Of a stretch of 64,000 bases of DNA, positions 41,295 to 56,839 are shown one piece after another. This stretch comes from Gymnothorax reevesii. Taxonomy: Eukaryota > Chordata > Actinopteri > Anguilliformes > Muraenidae. Every line of letters begins with the position of its first letter. Within the stretch, counting starts at the first letter, position 1. The notes under the pieces are model-generated. The model did not search any database. It was not told where the DNA came from and saw nothing but the letters and a program-made list of their open reading frames with translations. Position numbers and translations under genes: made by a program. The stretch covers positions 7,026,395 to 7,090,394 of the forward strand of contig CM056584.1 in NCBI GenBank assembly GCA_029721435.1, given 5' to 3'.

Positions 41295-42540
41295 TGTTTT
41301 AATACTAATGCTAACATGCTAATGCTAGCGATCTAATGTGAGTGCTAATATCTGGTCATTTTTATACTGTACGTGTCCTCTATGATGGGAGTATTGGATC
41401 AGATGGCATTTCAGCTTAACCCTGCTTGTGTGAAATAGAAATTGAGTGACGTTAATGTTTGAATGCTAATGTTAACATGCTAATGCTAGCGATCTAATGT
41501 GAGTGCTAATACCTGGTCATTTTCATGCTGTACATGTCCTCTATGATCGGAGTATGAGATCAGATGGCTTTTCAGCTTAACCCTGCTTGTGTAAAATGGA
41601 AATTGAGTGACGTTAATGTTTAAATGCTAATGCTAACATGCTAATGCTAGCGATCTAATGTGAGTGCTAATATCTGGTCATTTTCATACTGTACGTGTCA
41701 TCTATGATGTTAATAGGAGATCAGATGGCATTTCAGCTTAACCCTGCTTGTGTAAAATGGAAATTTAGTGACGTTAATGTTTGAATGCTAATGCTAACAT
41801 GCTAATGCTAGTGATCTAATGTGAGTGCTAATACCTGGTCATTTTCATACTGTACATGTCCTCTATGATGGGAGTATGAGATCAGATGGCTTTTCAGCTT
41901 GTCCCTGCTTGTGTAAAATGGAAATTGAGTGACGTTAATGTTTGAATACTAATGCTAACATGCTAATGCTAGCAATCTAATGTGAGTGCTAATATCTGGT
42001 CATTTTCATACTGTACGTGTCCTCTATGATGGGAATATGGGATCAGATGGCATTTCAGCTTAACCCTGTTTGTGTAAAATGGAAATTGAGTGATGGTAAT
42101 GTTTGAATACTAATGCTAACATGCTAATGCTAGCGATCTAATGTGAGTGCTTATATCTGGTCATTTTCATACTATACGTGTCCTCTATGATGTTAATAGG
42201 AGATCAGATGACATTTCAGCTTAACCCTTCTTGTTTAAAATGGAAATTGAGTGATGTTAATGTTTTAATGCTAATGCTAACATGCTAATGCTAGCGCTCT
42301 AATGTAAGTGCTAATATGTGGTCATTTTCGAACTGTACGTGTCCTCTATGATGGGAATATGGGATCAGATGGCATTTCAGCTTAACCCTGTTTGTGTTAA
42401 ATGGAAATTGAGTGATGGTAATGTTTGAATACTAATGCTAACATGCTAATGCTAGCGATCTAATGTGAGTGCTAATATCTGGTCATTTTCATACTACACG
42501 TGTCCTCTATGATGTTAATAGGAGTTCAGATGGCATTTCA

Positions 42541-45500
42541 GCTTGACCCTGCTTGTGTACAATGGAAATTTAGTGACGTTAATGTTTGAATGCTAATGCT
42601 AACATGCTAATGCTAGCGCTCTAATGTGAGTGCTAATATGTGGTCATTTTCATACTGTACGTGTCCTCTATGATGGGAATATGGGATCAGATGGCATTTC
42701 AGCTTAACCCTGTTTGTGTAAAATGGAAATTGAGTGACGTTAATGTTTAAATGCTAATGCTAACATGCTAATGCTAGCGATCTAATGTGAGTGCTAATAT
42801 CTGGTCATTTTCATACTGTACGTGTCCTCTATGATGTTAATAGGAGATCAGATGGCATTTCAGCTTAACCCTGCTTGTGTTAAATGGAAATTTAGTGACG
42901 TTAATGTTTGAATGCTAATGCTAACATGCTAATGCTAGCGATCTAATGTGTGTGCTAATATCTGGTCATTTCCATACTATACGTGTCCTCTATGATGTTA
43001 ATAGGAGATCAGATGGCATTTCAGCTTAACCCTTCTTGTATAATAAAAAAATTGAGTAATGTAAATGTTTAAATGCTAATGCTAACATGCTAATGCTAGC
43101 GATCTAATGTGAGTTCTAATATCTGGTCATTTTCATAATATACGTGTCCTCTATGATGTTAATAGGAGATCAGATGGCATTTCAGCTTAACACTTCTTGT
43201 GTAAAATGGAAATTGAGTGACATAAATGTTTTAATGCTAATGCTAACATGCTAATGCTAGCGCTCTAATGTGAGTGCTAATACCTGGTTATTTTCATACT
43301 GTACATGTCCTCTATGATGGGAGTATGAGATCAGATGGCTTTTCAGCTTAAACCTGCTTGTGTAAAATGGAAATTGAGTGACGTTAATGTTTGAATGCTA
43401 ATGGTAACATGCTAATGCTGGCGATCTAATATGAGTTCTAATATCTGGTCATTTTCATACTACACGTGTCCTCTATGATATTAATAGGAGTTCAGATGGC
43501 ATTTCAGCTTAACCCTTCTTGTTTAAAATGGAAATTGAGTGATGTTAATGTTTAAATGCTAATGCTAACATGCTAATGCTAGCGCTCTAATGTGAGTGCT
43601 AATATGTGGTCATTTTCATACTGTACGTGTCTTCTATGATGGGAATATGGGATCAGATGGCATTTCAGCTTAACCCTGTTTGTGTAAAATGGAAATTGAG
43701 TGACGTTAATGTTTAAATGCTAATGCTAACATGCTAATGCTAGCGATCTAATTTGAGTGCTAATATCTGGTCATTTTCATACTGTACGTGTCCTTTATGA
43801 TGTTAATAGGAGATCAGATGGCATTTCAGCTTAACCCTGCTTGTGTAAAATGGAAATTTAGTGACGTTAATGTTTGAATGCTAATGCTAACATGCTAATG
43901 CTAGCGATCTAATGTGAGTTCTAATATCTGGTCATTTTCATACTATACGTGTCCTCTATGATGTTAATAGGAGATCAGATGGCATTTCAGCTTAACACTT
44001 CTTGTGTAAAATGGAAATTGAGTGACATAAATGTTTTAATGCTAATGCTAACATGCTACTGCTAGCGATCTAATGTGAGTGCTAATATCTGGTCATTTTC
44101 ATACTGTACGTGTCCTCTATGATGGGAGTATGGGATCAGATGGCATTTCAGCTTAACCCTGCTTGTGTAAAATAGAAATTGAGTGACGTTAATGTTTGAA
44201 TGCTAATGTTAACATGCTAAAGCTAGCGATCTAATGTGAGTGCTAATACCTGGTCATTTTCATGCTGTACATGTCCTCTATGATGGGAGTATGAGATCAG
44301 ATGGCTTTTCAGCTTAATCGTGCTTGTGTAAAATGGAAATTGAGTGACGTTAATGTTTGAATGCTAATGGTAACATGCTAATGCTGGCGATCTAATGTGA
44401 GTTCTAACATCTGGTCATTTTCATGCTATACGTGTCCTCTATGATGTTAATAGGAGATCAGATGGCATTTCAGCTTAACCCTGATTGTGTACAATGGAAA
44501 TTTAGCGACGTTAATGTTTGAATGCTAATGCTAACATGCTAATGCTAGCGATCTAATGTGAGTGCTAATATCTGGTCATTTTCATACTACACGTGTCCTT
44601 TATGATGTTAATAGGAGATCAGATGGCATTTCAGCTTAACCCTGATTGTGTACAATGGAAATTTAGCGACGTTAATGTTTGAATGCTAATGCTAACATGC
44701 TAATGCTAGCGATCTAATGTGAGTGCTAATATCTGGTCATTTTCATACTACACGTGTCCTCTATGATATTAATAGGAGTTCAGATGGCATTTCAGCTTAA
44801 CCCTTCTTGTTTAAAATGGAAATTGAGTGATGTTCATGTTTAAATGCTAATGCTAACATGCTATTGCTAGCGCTCTAATGTGAGTGCTAATATGTGGTCA
44901 TTTTCATACTGTACGTGTCCTCTATGATGGGAATATGGGATCAAATGGCATTTCAGCTTAACCCTGTTTGTGTAAAATGGAAATTGAGTGATGGTAATGT
45001 TTGAATACTAATGCTAACATGCTAATGCTAGCGATCTAATGTGAGTGCTTATATCTGGTCATTTTCATACTATACGTGTCCTCTATGATGTTAATAGGAG
45101 ATCAGATGGCATTTCAGCTTAACCCTTCTTGTATAATAAAAAAATTGAGTAATGTTAATGTTTAAATGCTAATGCTAACATGCTAATGCTAGCGATCTAA
45201 TGTGAGTTCTAATATCTGTTCATTTTCATACTATACGTGTCCTCTATGATGTAAATAGGAGATCAGATGACATTTCAGCTTAACCCTGTTTGTGTAAAAT
45301 GGAAATTGAGCGACGTTAATGTTTAAATGCTAATGCTAACATGCTTATATTAGCGATTTAATGTGAGTGCTAATATCTGGTCATTTTCATACTGTACGTG
45401 TCCTCTATCATGTTAATAGGAGATCAGATGGCATTTCAGCTTAACCCTTCTTGTATAATAAAAAAATTGAGTAATGTAAACGTTTAAATGCTAATGTTAA

Positions 45501-47350
45501 CATGCTAATGCTCGCGATCTAATGTCAGTTCTAATATCTGGTCATTTCCATACTCTTCGTGTCCTCTATGATGTTAATAGGAGATCAGATGGCATTTCAG
45601 CTTAACCCTTCTTGTGTAAAATGGAAATTGAGTGACATTAATGTTTTAATACTAATGCTAACATGCTAATGCTAGCGATCTAATGTAAGTGCTAATATCT
45701 GGTCATTTTCATACTGTACGTGTCCTCTATGATGGGAGTATGGGATCAGATGGCATTTCAGCTTAACCCTGCTTGTGTAAAATGGAAATTGAGTGACGTT
45801 AATGTTTGAATACTAATGCTAACATGCTAATGCTAGCAATCTAATGTGAGTGCTAATATCTGGTCATTTTCATACTGTACGTGTCCTCTATGATGGGGGT
45901 ATGGGATCAGATGGCATTTCAGCTTAACCCTGCTTGTGTAAAATAGAAATTGAGTGACGTTAATGTTTGAATGCTAATGCTAACATGCTAATGCTAGCGA
46001 TCTAATGTGAGTGCTAATATCTGGTCATTTTCATACTGTAAGTGTCCTCTATGATGTCAGTCTGAGATCAGATGGCATTTCTCCTTCACCCTTCTTGTAT
46101 TGTAAGCAAATTGAGTAATGTTAATGTTTCAATGCTAATGCTAACATGCTGATTCTAACATGCTAATGCTAGCAATCTAATGTGAGTGCTAATACCTGGT
46201 CATTTTCATACTGTACATGTCTTCTATGATGGGAGTATGGGATCAGATGGCATTTCAGCTTCACCCTTCTTGTGTAAAATGGGAATTGAGTAATGCTAAT
46301 GCTAACATGCTGATGCTAGCGCTCTAATGTGAGTGCTAATATCTGGTCATTTTCATACTGTACGTGTCCTCTATGATGGGAATATGGGATCAGATGGCAT
46401 TTCAGCTTTACCCTTCTTGTATAATAAAAAAATTGAGTAATGTTAATGTTTAAATGCTAATGCTAACATGCTAATGCTAGCAATCTAATGTAAGTTCTAA
46501 TATCTGGTCATTTTCATACTATACGTGTCCTCTATGATGTTAATAGGAGATCAGATGACATTTCAGCTTAACCCTTCTTGTTTAAAATGGAAATTGAGTG
46601 ATGTTAATGTTTTAATGCTAATGCTAACATGCTAATGCTAGCGCTCTAATGTGAGTGCTAATATGTGGTCATTTTCATACTGTACGTGTCCTCTATGATG
46701 GGAATATGGGATCAGATGGCATTTCAGCTTAACCCTGTTTGTGTAAAATGGAAATTGAGTGATGGTAATGTTTGAATACTAATGCTAACATGCTAATGCT
46801 AGCGATCTAATGTGAGTGCTAATATCTGGTCATTTTCATACTACACGTGTCCTCTATGATGTTAATAGGAGTTCAGATGGCATTTCAGCTTAACCCTGCT
46901 TGTGTACAATGGAAATTTAGTGACGTTAATGTTTGAATGCTAATGCTAACATGCTAATGCTAGCGCTCTAATGTGAGTGCTAATATGTGGTCATTTTCAT
47001 ACTGTACGTGTCCTCTATGATGGGAATATGGGATCAGATGGCATTTCAGCTTAACCCTGTTTGTGTAAAATGGAAATTGAGTGACGTTAATGTTCAAATG
47101 CTAATGCTAACATGCTAATGCTAGCGATCTAATGTGAGTGCTAATATCTGGTCATTTTCATACTGTACGTGTCCTCTATGATGTTAATAGGAGATCAGAT
47201 GGCATTTCAGCTTAACCCTGCTTGTGTTAAATGGAAATTTAGTGACGTTAATGTTTGAATGCTAATGCTAACATGCTAATGCTAGCGATCTAATGTCAGT
47301 GCTAATATCTGGTCATTTCCATACTATACGTGTCCTCTATGATGTTAATA
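42541..47350 (+). repeat. Diverged copy of the right-hand higher-order repeat
   Basis: This block matches about 52,873-57,840. Corresponding points are 42,541 and 52,873 (10,332 bp), then 44,828 and 55,321, 46,261 and 56,754, 46,741 and 57,234 (10,493 bp each). The 161-bp change in offset means one monomer, near 54,510-54,670, was gained in the right copy or lost here. Beyond about 47,350 the match stops. Confidence 0.8.
44440..44780 (+). repeat. Single-monomer duplication, 161 bp
   Basis: The monomer carrying CCTGATTGTGTACAATGG and TTTAGCGACG at 44,470-44,520 is followed by a near-identical one 161 bp later. The same pair is present in both 4,830-bp units (about 54,974/55,135 and 59,804/59,965), so the single-monomer event came before those amplifications. 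Confidence 0.75.
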
Positions 47351-50300
47351 GGAGATCAGATGGCATTTCAGCTTAACCCTTCTTGTATAATAAAAAAAAT
47401 TGAGTAATGTAAATGTTTAAATGCTAATGCTAACATGCTAATGCTAGCGATCTAATGTGAGTTCTAATATCTGGTCATTTTCATAATATACGTGTCCTCT
47501 ATGATGTTAATAGGAGATCAGATGGCATTTCAGCTTAACACTTCTTGTGTAAAATGGAAATTGAGTGACATAAATTTTTTAATGCTAATGCTAACATGCT
47601 AATGCTAGCGCTCTAATGTGAGTGCTAATACCTGGTTATTTTCATACTGTACATGTCCTCTATGACGGGAGTATGAGATCAGATGGCTTTTCAGCTTAAA
47701 CCTGCTTGTGTTAAATGGAAATTGAGTGACGTTAATGTTTGAATGCTAATGGTAACATGCTAATGCTGGCGATCTAATATGAGTTCTAATATCTGGTCAT
47801 TTTCATACCATACGTGTCCTCTATGATGTTAATAGGAGATCAGATGGCATTTCAGCTTAACTCTTCTTTTGTTAAATGGAAATTGAGTGACATTAATGTT
47901 TTAATACTAATGCTAGCATGCTAATGCTGGCGATCTAATGTGAGTGCTAATATCTGGTCATTTTCATACTGTACGTGTCCTCTATGATGGGAGTATGGGA
48001 TCAGATGGCATTTCAGCTTAACCCTGCTTGTGTAAAATGGAAATTGAGTGACGTTAATGTTTGAATACTAATGCTAACATGCTAATGCTAGCAATCTAAT
48101 GTGAGTGCTAATATCTGGTCATTTTCATACTGTACGTGTCCTCTATGATGGGAGTATGGGATCAGATGGCATTTCAGCTTAACCCTGCTTGTGTAAAATA
48201 GAAATTGAGTGACGTTAATGTTTGTATGCTAATGCTAACATGCTAATGCTAGCGATCTAATGTGAGTGCTAATATCTGGTCATTTTTATACTGTAAGTGT
48301 CCTCTATGATGTTAGTATGAGATCAGATGGCATTTCTCCTTCACCCTTCTTGTATTATGAGCAAATTGAGTAATGTTAATGTTTCAATGCTAATGCTAAC
48401 ATGCTGATGCTAACATGCTAATGCTAGCGATCTAATGTGAGTGCTAATATCTGGTCATTTTCATACTTTACGTGTCCTCTATGATGTTAATTGGAGATCA
48501 GATGGCATTTCAGCTTAACCCTTCTTGTATAATAAAAAAATTGAGTAAAGTTAATGTTTAAATGCTAATGCTAACATGCTAATGCTAGCGATCTAATGTG
48601 AGTTCTAATATCTGGTCATTTTCATACTATACGTGTCCTCTATAATGTTAATTGGAGATCAGATGGCATTTCAGCTTAACCCTTCTTGTGTAAAATGGAA
48701 ATTGAGTGACATTAATGTTTTTATACTAATGCTAACATGCTAATGCTAGCGATCTAATGTGAGTGCTAATATCTGGTCATTTTCATACTGTACGTGTCCT
48801 CTCTGATGGGAGTATTGGATCAGATGGCATTTCAGCTTAACCCTGCTTGTGTAAAATAAAAATTGAGTGACGTTAATGTTTGAATGCTAATGCTAAAATG
48901 CTAATGCTAGCGATCTAATGTGAGTGCTAATATCTGGTCATTTTCATACTGTAAGTGTCCTCTATGATGTTAGTATGAGATCAGATGGCATTTCTCCTTC
49001 ACCCTTCTTGTATTATAAGCAAATTGAGTAATGTTAATGTTTCAATGCTAATGCTAACATGCTGATGCAAACATGCTAATGCTAGCAATCTAATGTGAGT
49101 GCTAATACCTGGTCATTTCATACTGTACATGTCTTCTATGATGGGAGTATGGGATCAGATGGCATTTCAGCTTAACTTTGCTTGTGTAAAATGGAAATTG
49201 AGTGACGTTAATGTTTGAATGCTAATGCTAACATGCTAATGCTAGTGATCTAATGTGAGTGCTAATAGCTGGTCATTTTCATACTGTACATGTCCTCTAT
49301 GATGGGAGTATGAGATCAGATGGCTTTTCAGCTTGTCCCTGCTTGTGTAAAATGGAAATTGAGTGACGTTAATGTTTGAATGCTAATGCTAACATGCTAA
49401 TGCTAGCAATTTAATGTGAGTTCTAATATCTGGTCATTTTCATACCAAACGTTTCCTCTATGATGTTAATAGGAGATCAGATGGCATTTCAGCTTAACCC
49501 TGCTTGTGTACAATGGAAATTTAGTGACGTTAATGTTTGAATGCTAATGCTAACATGCTAATGCTAGCGATCTAATGTGAGTGCTAATATCTGGTCATTT
49601 TCATACTACACGTGTCCTCTATGATATTAATAGGAGTTCAGATGGCATTTCAGCTTAACCCTTCTTGTTTAAAATGGAAATTGAGTGATGTTAATGTTTA
49701 AATGCTAATGCTAACATGCTAATGCTAGCGCTCTAATGTGAGTGCTAATATGTGGTCATTTTCATACTGTACGTGTCTTCTATGATGGGAATATGGGATC
49801 AGATGGCATTTCAGCTTAACCCTGTTTGTGTAAAATGGAAATTGAGTGACGTTAATGTTTAAATGCTAATGCTAACATGCTAATGCTAGCGATCTAATTT
49901 GAGTGCTAATATCTGGTCATTTTCATACTGTACGTGTCCTTTATGATGTTAATAGGAGATCAGATGGCATTTCAGCTTAACCCTGCTTGTGTAAAATGGA
50001 AATTTAGTGACGTTAATGTTTGAATGCTAATGCTAACATGCTAATGCTAGCGATCTAATGTGAGTTCTAATATCTGGTCATTTTCATACTATACGTGTCC
50101 TCTATGATGTTAATAGGAGATCAGATGGCATTTCAGCTTAACACTTCTTGTGTAAAATGGAAATTGAGTGACATAAATGTTTTAATGCTAATGCTAACAT
50201 GCTAATGCTAGCGATCTAATGTGAGTGCTAATATCTGGTCATTTTCATACTGTACGTGTCCTCTATGATGGGAGTATGGGATCAGATGGCATTTCAGCTT

Positions 50301-53300
50301 AACCCTGCTTGTGTAAAATGGAAATTGAGTGACATTAATGTTTTAATACTAATGCTTACATGCTAATGCTAGCGATCTAATGTGAGTGCTAATATCTGGT
50401 CATTTTTATACTGTACGTGTCCTCTATGATGGGAGTATTGGATCAGATGGCTTTTCAGCTTAACCCTGCTTGTGTAAAATGGAAATTGAGTGACGTTAAT
50501 GTTTGAATGCTAATGGTAACATGCTAATGCTGGCGATCTAATGTGAGTTCTAATATCTGGTCATTTTCATGCTATACGTGTCCTCTATGATGTTAATAGG
50601 AGATCAGATGGCATTTCAGCTTAACCCTGATTGTGTACAATGGAAATTTAGCGACGTTAATGTTTGAATGATAATGCTAACATGCTAATGCTAGCGATCT
50701 AATGTGAGTGCTAATATCTGGTCATTTTCATACTACACGTGTCCTTTATGATGTTAATAGGAGTTTAGATGGCATTTCAGCTTAACCCTTCTTGTTTAAA
50801 ATGGAAATTGAGTGATGTTAATGTTTATATGCTAATGCTAACATGCTATTGCTAGCGCTCTAATGTGAGTGCTAATATGTGGTCATTTTCATCCTGTACG
50901 TGTCCTCTATGATGGGAATATGGGATCAGATGGCATTTCAGCTTAACCCTGTTTGTGTAAAATGGAAATTGAGTGATGGTAATGTTTGAATACTAATGCT
51001 AACATGCTAATGCTAGCGATCTAATGTGAGTGCTTATATCTGGTCATTTTCATACTATACGTGTCCTCTATGATGTTAATAGGAGATCAGATGGCATTTC
51101 AGCTTAACCCTTCTTGTATAATAAAAAAATTGAGTAATGTTAATGTTTAAATGCTAATGCTAACATGCTAATGCTAGCGATCTAATGTGAGTTCTAATAT
51201 CTGTTCATTTTCATACTATACGTGTCCTCTATGATGTAAATAGGAGATCAGATGACATTTCAGCATAACCCTGTTTGTGTAAAATGGAAATTGAGTGACG
51301 TTAATGTTTAAATGCTAATGCTAACATGCTTATATTAGCGATTTAATGTGAGTGCTAATATCTGGTCATTTTCATACTGTACGTGTCCTCTATCATGTTA
51401 ATAGGAGATCAGATGGCATTTCAGCTTAACCCTTCTTGTATAATAAAAAAATTGAGTAATGTAAACGTTTAAATGCTAATGCTAACATGCTAATGCTAGC
51501 GATCTAATGTCAGTTCTAATATCTGGTCATTTCCATACTGTACGTGTCCTCTATGATGTTAATAGGAGATCAGATGGCATTTCAGCTTAACCCTTCTTGT
51601 GTAAAATGGAAATTGAGTGACATTAATGTTTTAATACTAATGCTAACATGCTAATGCTAGCGATCTAATGTAAGTGCTAATATCTGGTCATTTTCATACT
51701 GTACGTGTCCTCTATGATGGGAGTATGGGATCAGATGGCATTTCAGCTTAACCCTGCTTGTGTAAAATGGAAATTGAGTGAAGTTAATGTTTGAATACTA
51801 ATGCTAACATGCTAATGCTAGCAATCTAATGTGAGTGCTAATATCTGGTCATTTTCATACTGTAAGTGTCCTCTATGATGTCAGTATGAGATCAGATGGC
51901 ATTTCTCCTTCACCCTTCTTGTATTATAAGCAAATTGAGTAATGTTAATGTTTCAATGCTAATGCAAACATGCTGATTCTAACATGCTAATGCTAGCAAT
52001 CTAATGTGAGTGCTAATACCTGGTCATTTTCATACTGTACATGTCTTCTATGATGGGAGTATGGGATCAGATGGCATTTCAGCTTCACCCTTCTTGTGTA
52101 AAATGGGAATTGAGTAATGCTAATGCTAACATGCTGATGCTAGCGCTCTAATGTGAGTGCTAATATCTGGTCATTTTCATACTGTACGTGTCCTCTATGA
52201 TGGGAATATGGGATCAGATGGCATTTCAGCTTTACCCTTCTTGTATAATAAAAAAATTGAGTAATGTTAATGTTTAAATGCTAATGCTAACATGCTAATG
52301 CTAGCAATCTAATGTTAATTCTAATATCTGGTCATTTTCATACTATACGTGTCCTCTATGATGTTAATAGGAGATCTGATGACATTTCAGCTTAACCCTT
52401 CTTGTTTAAAATGGAAATTGAGTGATGTTAATGTTTTAATGCTAATGCTAACATGCTGATGCTAGCGCTCTAATGTGAGTGCTAATATCTGGTCATTTTC
52501 ATACTGTACGTGTCCTCTATGATGGGAATATGGGATCAGATGGCATTTCAGCTTTACCCTTCTTGTATAATAAAAAAATTGAGTAATGTTAATGTTTAAA
52601 TGCTAATGCTAACATGCTAATGCTAGCAATCTAATGTTAATTCTAATATCTGGTCATTTTCATACTATACGTGTCCTCTATGATGTTAATAGGAGATCAG
52701 ATGACATTTCAGCTTAACCCTTCTTGTTTAAAATGGAAATTGAGTGATGTTAATGTTTGAATACTAATGCTAACATGCTAATGCTAGCGATCTAATGTGA
52801 GTGCTAATATCTGGTCATTTTCATACTACACGTGTCCTCTATGATGTTAATAGGAGTTCAGATGGCATTTCAGCTTGACCCTGCTTGTGTACAATGGAAA
52901 TTTAGTGACGTTAATGTTTGAATGCTAATGCTAACATGCTAATGCTAGCGCTCTAATGTGAGTGCTAATATGTGGTCATTTTCATACTGTACGTGTCCTC
53001 TATGATGGGAATATGGGATCAGATGGCATTTCAGCTTAACCCTGTTTGTGTAAAATGGAAATTGAGTGACGTTAATGTTTAAATGCTAATGCTAACATGC
53101 TAATGCTAGCGATCTAATGTGAGTGCTAATATCTGGTCATTTTCATACTGTACGTGTCCTCTATGATGTTAATAGGAGATCAGATGGCATTTCAGCTTAA
53201 CCCTGCTTGTGTTAAACGGAAATTTAGTGACGTTAATGTTTGAATGCTAATGCTAACATGCTAATGCTAGCGATCTAATGTGTGTGCTAATATCTGGTCA

Positions 53301-56300
53301 TTTCCATACTATACGTGTCCTCTATGATGTTAATAGGAGATCAGATGGCATTTCAGCTTAACCCTTCTTGTATAATAAAAAAATTGAGTAATGTAAATGT
53401 TTAAATGCTAATGCTAACATGCTAATGCTAGCGATCTAATGTGAGTTCTAATATCTGGTCATTTTCATAATATACGTGTCCTCTATGATGTTAATAGGAG
53501 ATCAGATGGCATTTCAGCTTAACACTTCTTGTGTAAAATGGAAATTGAGTGACATAAATGTTTTAATTTTAATGCTAACATGCTAATGCTAGCGCTCTAA
53601 TGTGAGTGCTAATACCTGGTTATTTTCATACTGTACATGTCCTCTATGATGGGAGTATGAGATCAGATGGCTTTTCAGCTTAAACCTGCTTGTGTAAAAT
53701 GGAAATTGAGTGACGTTAATGTTTGAATGCTAATGGTAACATGCTAATGCTGGCGATCTAATATGAGTTCTAATATCTGGTCATTTTCATACTACACGTG
53801 TCCTCTATGATATTAATAGGAGTTCAGATGGCATTTCAGCTTAACCCTTCTTGTTTAAAATGGAAATTGAGTGATGTTAATGTTTAAATGCTAATGCTAA
53901 CATGCTAATGCTAGCGCTCTAATGTGAGTGCTAATATGTGGTCATTTTCATACTGTACGTGTCTTCTATGATGGGAATATGGGATCAGATGGCATTTCAG
54001 CTTAACCCTGTTTGTGTAAAATGGAAATTGAGTGACGTTAATGTTTAAATGCTAATGCTAACATGCTAATGCTAGCGATCTAATTTGAGTGCTAATATCT
54101 GGTCATTTTCATACTGTACGTGTCCTTTATGATGTTAATAGGAGATCAGATGGCATTTCAGCTTAACCCTGCTTGTGTAAAATGGAAATTTAGTGACGTT
54201 AATGTTTGAATGCTAATGCTAACATGCTAATGCTAGCGATCTAATGTGAGTTCTAATATCTGGTCATTTTCATACTATACGTGTCCTCTATGATGTTAAT
54301 AGGAGATCAGATGGCATTTCAGCTTAACACTTCTTGTGTAAAATGGAAATTGAGTGACATAAATGTTTTAATGCTAATGCTAACATGCTACTGCTAGCGA
54401 TCTAATGTGAGTGCTAATATCTGGTCATTTTCATACTGTACGTGTCCTCTATGATGGGAGTATGGGATCAGATGGCATTTCAGCTTAACCCTGCTTGTGT
54501 AAAATGGAAATTGAGTGACATTAATGTTTTAATACTAATGCTAACATGCTAATGCTAGCGATCTAATGTGAGTGCTAATATCTGGTCATTTTTATACTGT
54601 ACGTGTCCTCTATGATGGGAGTATTGGATCAGATGGCATTTCAGCTTAACCCTGCTTGTGTGAAATAGAAATTGAGTGACGTTAATGTTTGAATGCTAAT
54701 GTTAACATGCTAAAGCTAGCGATCTAATGTGAGTGCTAATACCTGGTCATTTTCATGCTGTACATGTCCTCTATGATGGGAGTATGAGATCAGATGGCTT
54801 TTCAGCTTAATCGTGCTTGTGTAAAATGGAAATTGAGTGACGTTAATGTTTGAATGCTAATGGTAACATGCTAATGCTGGCGATCTAATGTGAGTTCTAA
54901 CATCTGGTCATTTTCATGCTATACGTGTCCTCTATGATGTTAATAGGAGATCAGATGGCATTTCAGCTTAACCCTGATTGTGTACAATGGAAATTTAGCG
55001 ACGTTAATGTTTGAATGCTAATGCTAACATGCTAATGCTAGCGATCTAATGTGAGTGCTAATATCTGGTCATTTTCATACTACACGTGTCCTTTATGATG
55101 TTAATAGGAGATCAGATGGCATTTCAGCTTAACCCTGATTGTGTACAATGGAAATTTAGCGACGTTAATGTTTGAATGCTAATGCTAACATGCTAATGCT
55201 AGCGATCTAATGTGAGTGCTAATATCTGGTCATTTTCATACTACACGTGTCCTCTATGATATTAATAGGAGTTCAGATGGCATTTCAGCTTAACCCTTCT
55301 TGTTTAAAATGGAAATTGAGTGATGTTCATGTTTAAATGCTAATGCTAACATGCTATTGCTAGCGCTCTAATGTGAGTGCTAATATGTGGTCATTTTCAT
55401 ACTGTACGTGTCCTCTATGATGGGAATATGGGATCAGATGGCATTTCAGCTTAACCCTGTTTGTGTAAAATGGAAATTGAGTGATGGTAATGTTTGAATA
55501 CTAATGCTAACATGCTAATGCTAGCGATCTAATGTGAGTGCTTATATCTGGTCATTTTCATACTATACGTGTCCTCTATGATGTTAATAGGAGATCAGAT
55601 GGCATTTCAGCTTAACCCTTCTTGTATAATAAAAAAATTGAGTAATGTTAATGTTTAAATGCTAATGCTAACATGCTAATGCTAGCGATCTAATGTGAGT
55701 TCTAATATCTGTTCATTTTCATACTATACGTGTCCTCTATGATGTAAATAGGAGATCAGATGACATTTCAGCTTAACCCTGTTTGTGTAAAATGGAAATT
55801 GAGCGACGTTAATGTTTAAATGCTAATGCTAACATGCTTATATTAGCGATTTAATGTGAGTGCTAATATCTGGTCATTTTCATACTGTACGTGTCCTCTA
55901 TCATGTTAATAGGAGATCAGATGGCATTTCAGCTTAACCCTTCTTGTATAATAAAAAAATTGAGTAATGTAAACGTTTAAATGCTAATGTTAACATGCTA
56001 ATGCTCGCGATCTAATGTCAGTTCTAATATCTGGTCATTTCCATACTCTTCGTGTCCTCTATGATGTTAATAGGAGATCAGATGGCATTTCAGCTTAACC
56101 CTTCTTGTGTAAAATGGAAATTGAGTGACATTAATGTTTTAATACTAATGCTAACATGCTAATGCTAGCGATCTAATGTAAGTGCTAATATCTGGTCATT
56201 TTCATACTGTACGTGTCCTCTATGATGGGAGTATGGGATCAGATGGCATTTCAGCTTAACCCTGCTTGTGTAAAATGGAAATTGAGTGACGTTAATGTTT

Positions 56301-56517
56301 GAATACTAATGCTAACATGCTAATGCTAGCAATCTAATGTGAGTGCTAATATCTGGTCATTTTCATACTGTACGTGTCCTCTATGATGGGGGTATGGGAT
56401 CAGATGGCATTTCAGCTTAACCCTGCTTGTGTAAAATAGAAATTGAGTGACGTTAATGTTTGAATGCTAATGCTAACATGCTAATGCTAGCGATCTAATG
56501 TGAGTGCTAATATCTGG

Positions 56518-56692
56518 TCATTTTCATACTGTAAGTGTCCTCTATGATGTCAGTATGAGATCAGATGGCATTTCTCCTTCACCCTTCTTGTATTGTAAGC
56601 AAATTGAGTAATGTTAATGTTTCAATGCTAATGCTAACATGCTGATTCTAACATGCTAATGCTAGCAATCTAATGTGAGTGCTAATACCTGG
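56518..56692 (+). repeat. 175-bp long monomer (example of a class)
   Basis: A monomer with one extra 14-bp hexamer pair in its core. About 28-30 such copies occur in the window, for example near 900-950, 7,735, 14,415, 25,605, 37,795 and 49,050. Almost all carry the CTCCTTCACCC and AGCAAATTGAG variants, so they form one lineage rather than repeated independent gains. Confidence 0.8.
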
Positions 56693-56839
56693 TCATTTTC
56701 ATACTGTACATGTCTTCTATGATGGGAGTATGGGATCAGATGGCATTTCAGCTTCACCCTTCTTGTGTAAAATGGGAATTGAGTAATGCTAATGCTAACA
56801 TGCTGATGCTAGCGCTCTAATGTGAGTGCTAATATCTGG
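56693..56839 (+). repeat. 147-bp short monomer
   Basis: Successive TCATTTTC starts at 56,693 and 56,840 are 147 bp apart. The 14-bp loss joins ATTGAGTAATG directly to CTAATGCTAAC, apparently between two AATG words. Equivalent short monomers lie near 46,200-46,350, 52,020-52,170 and 61,520-61,670. Confidence 0.8.
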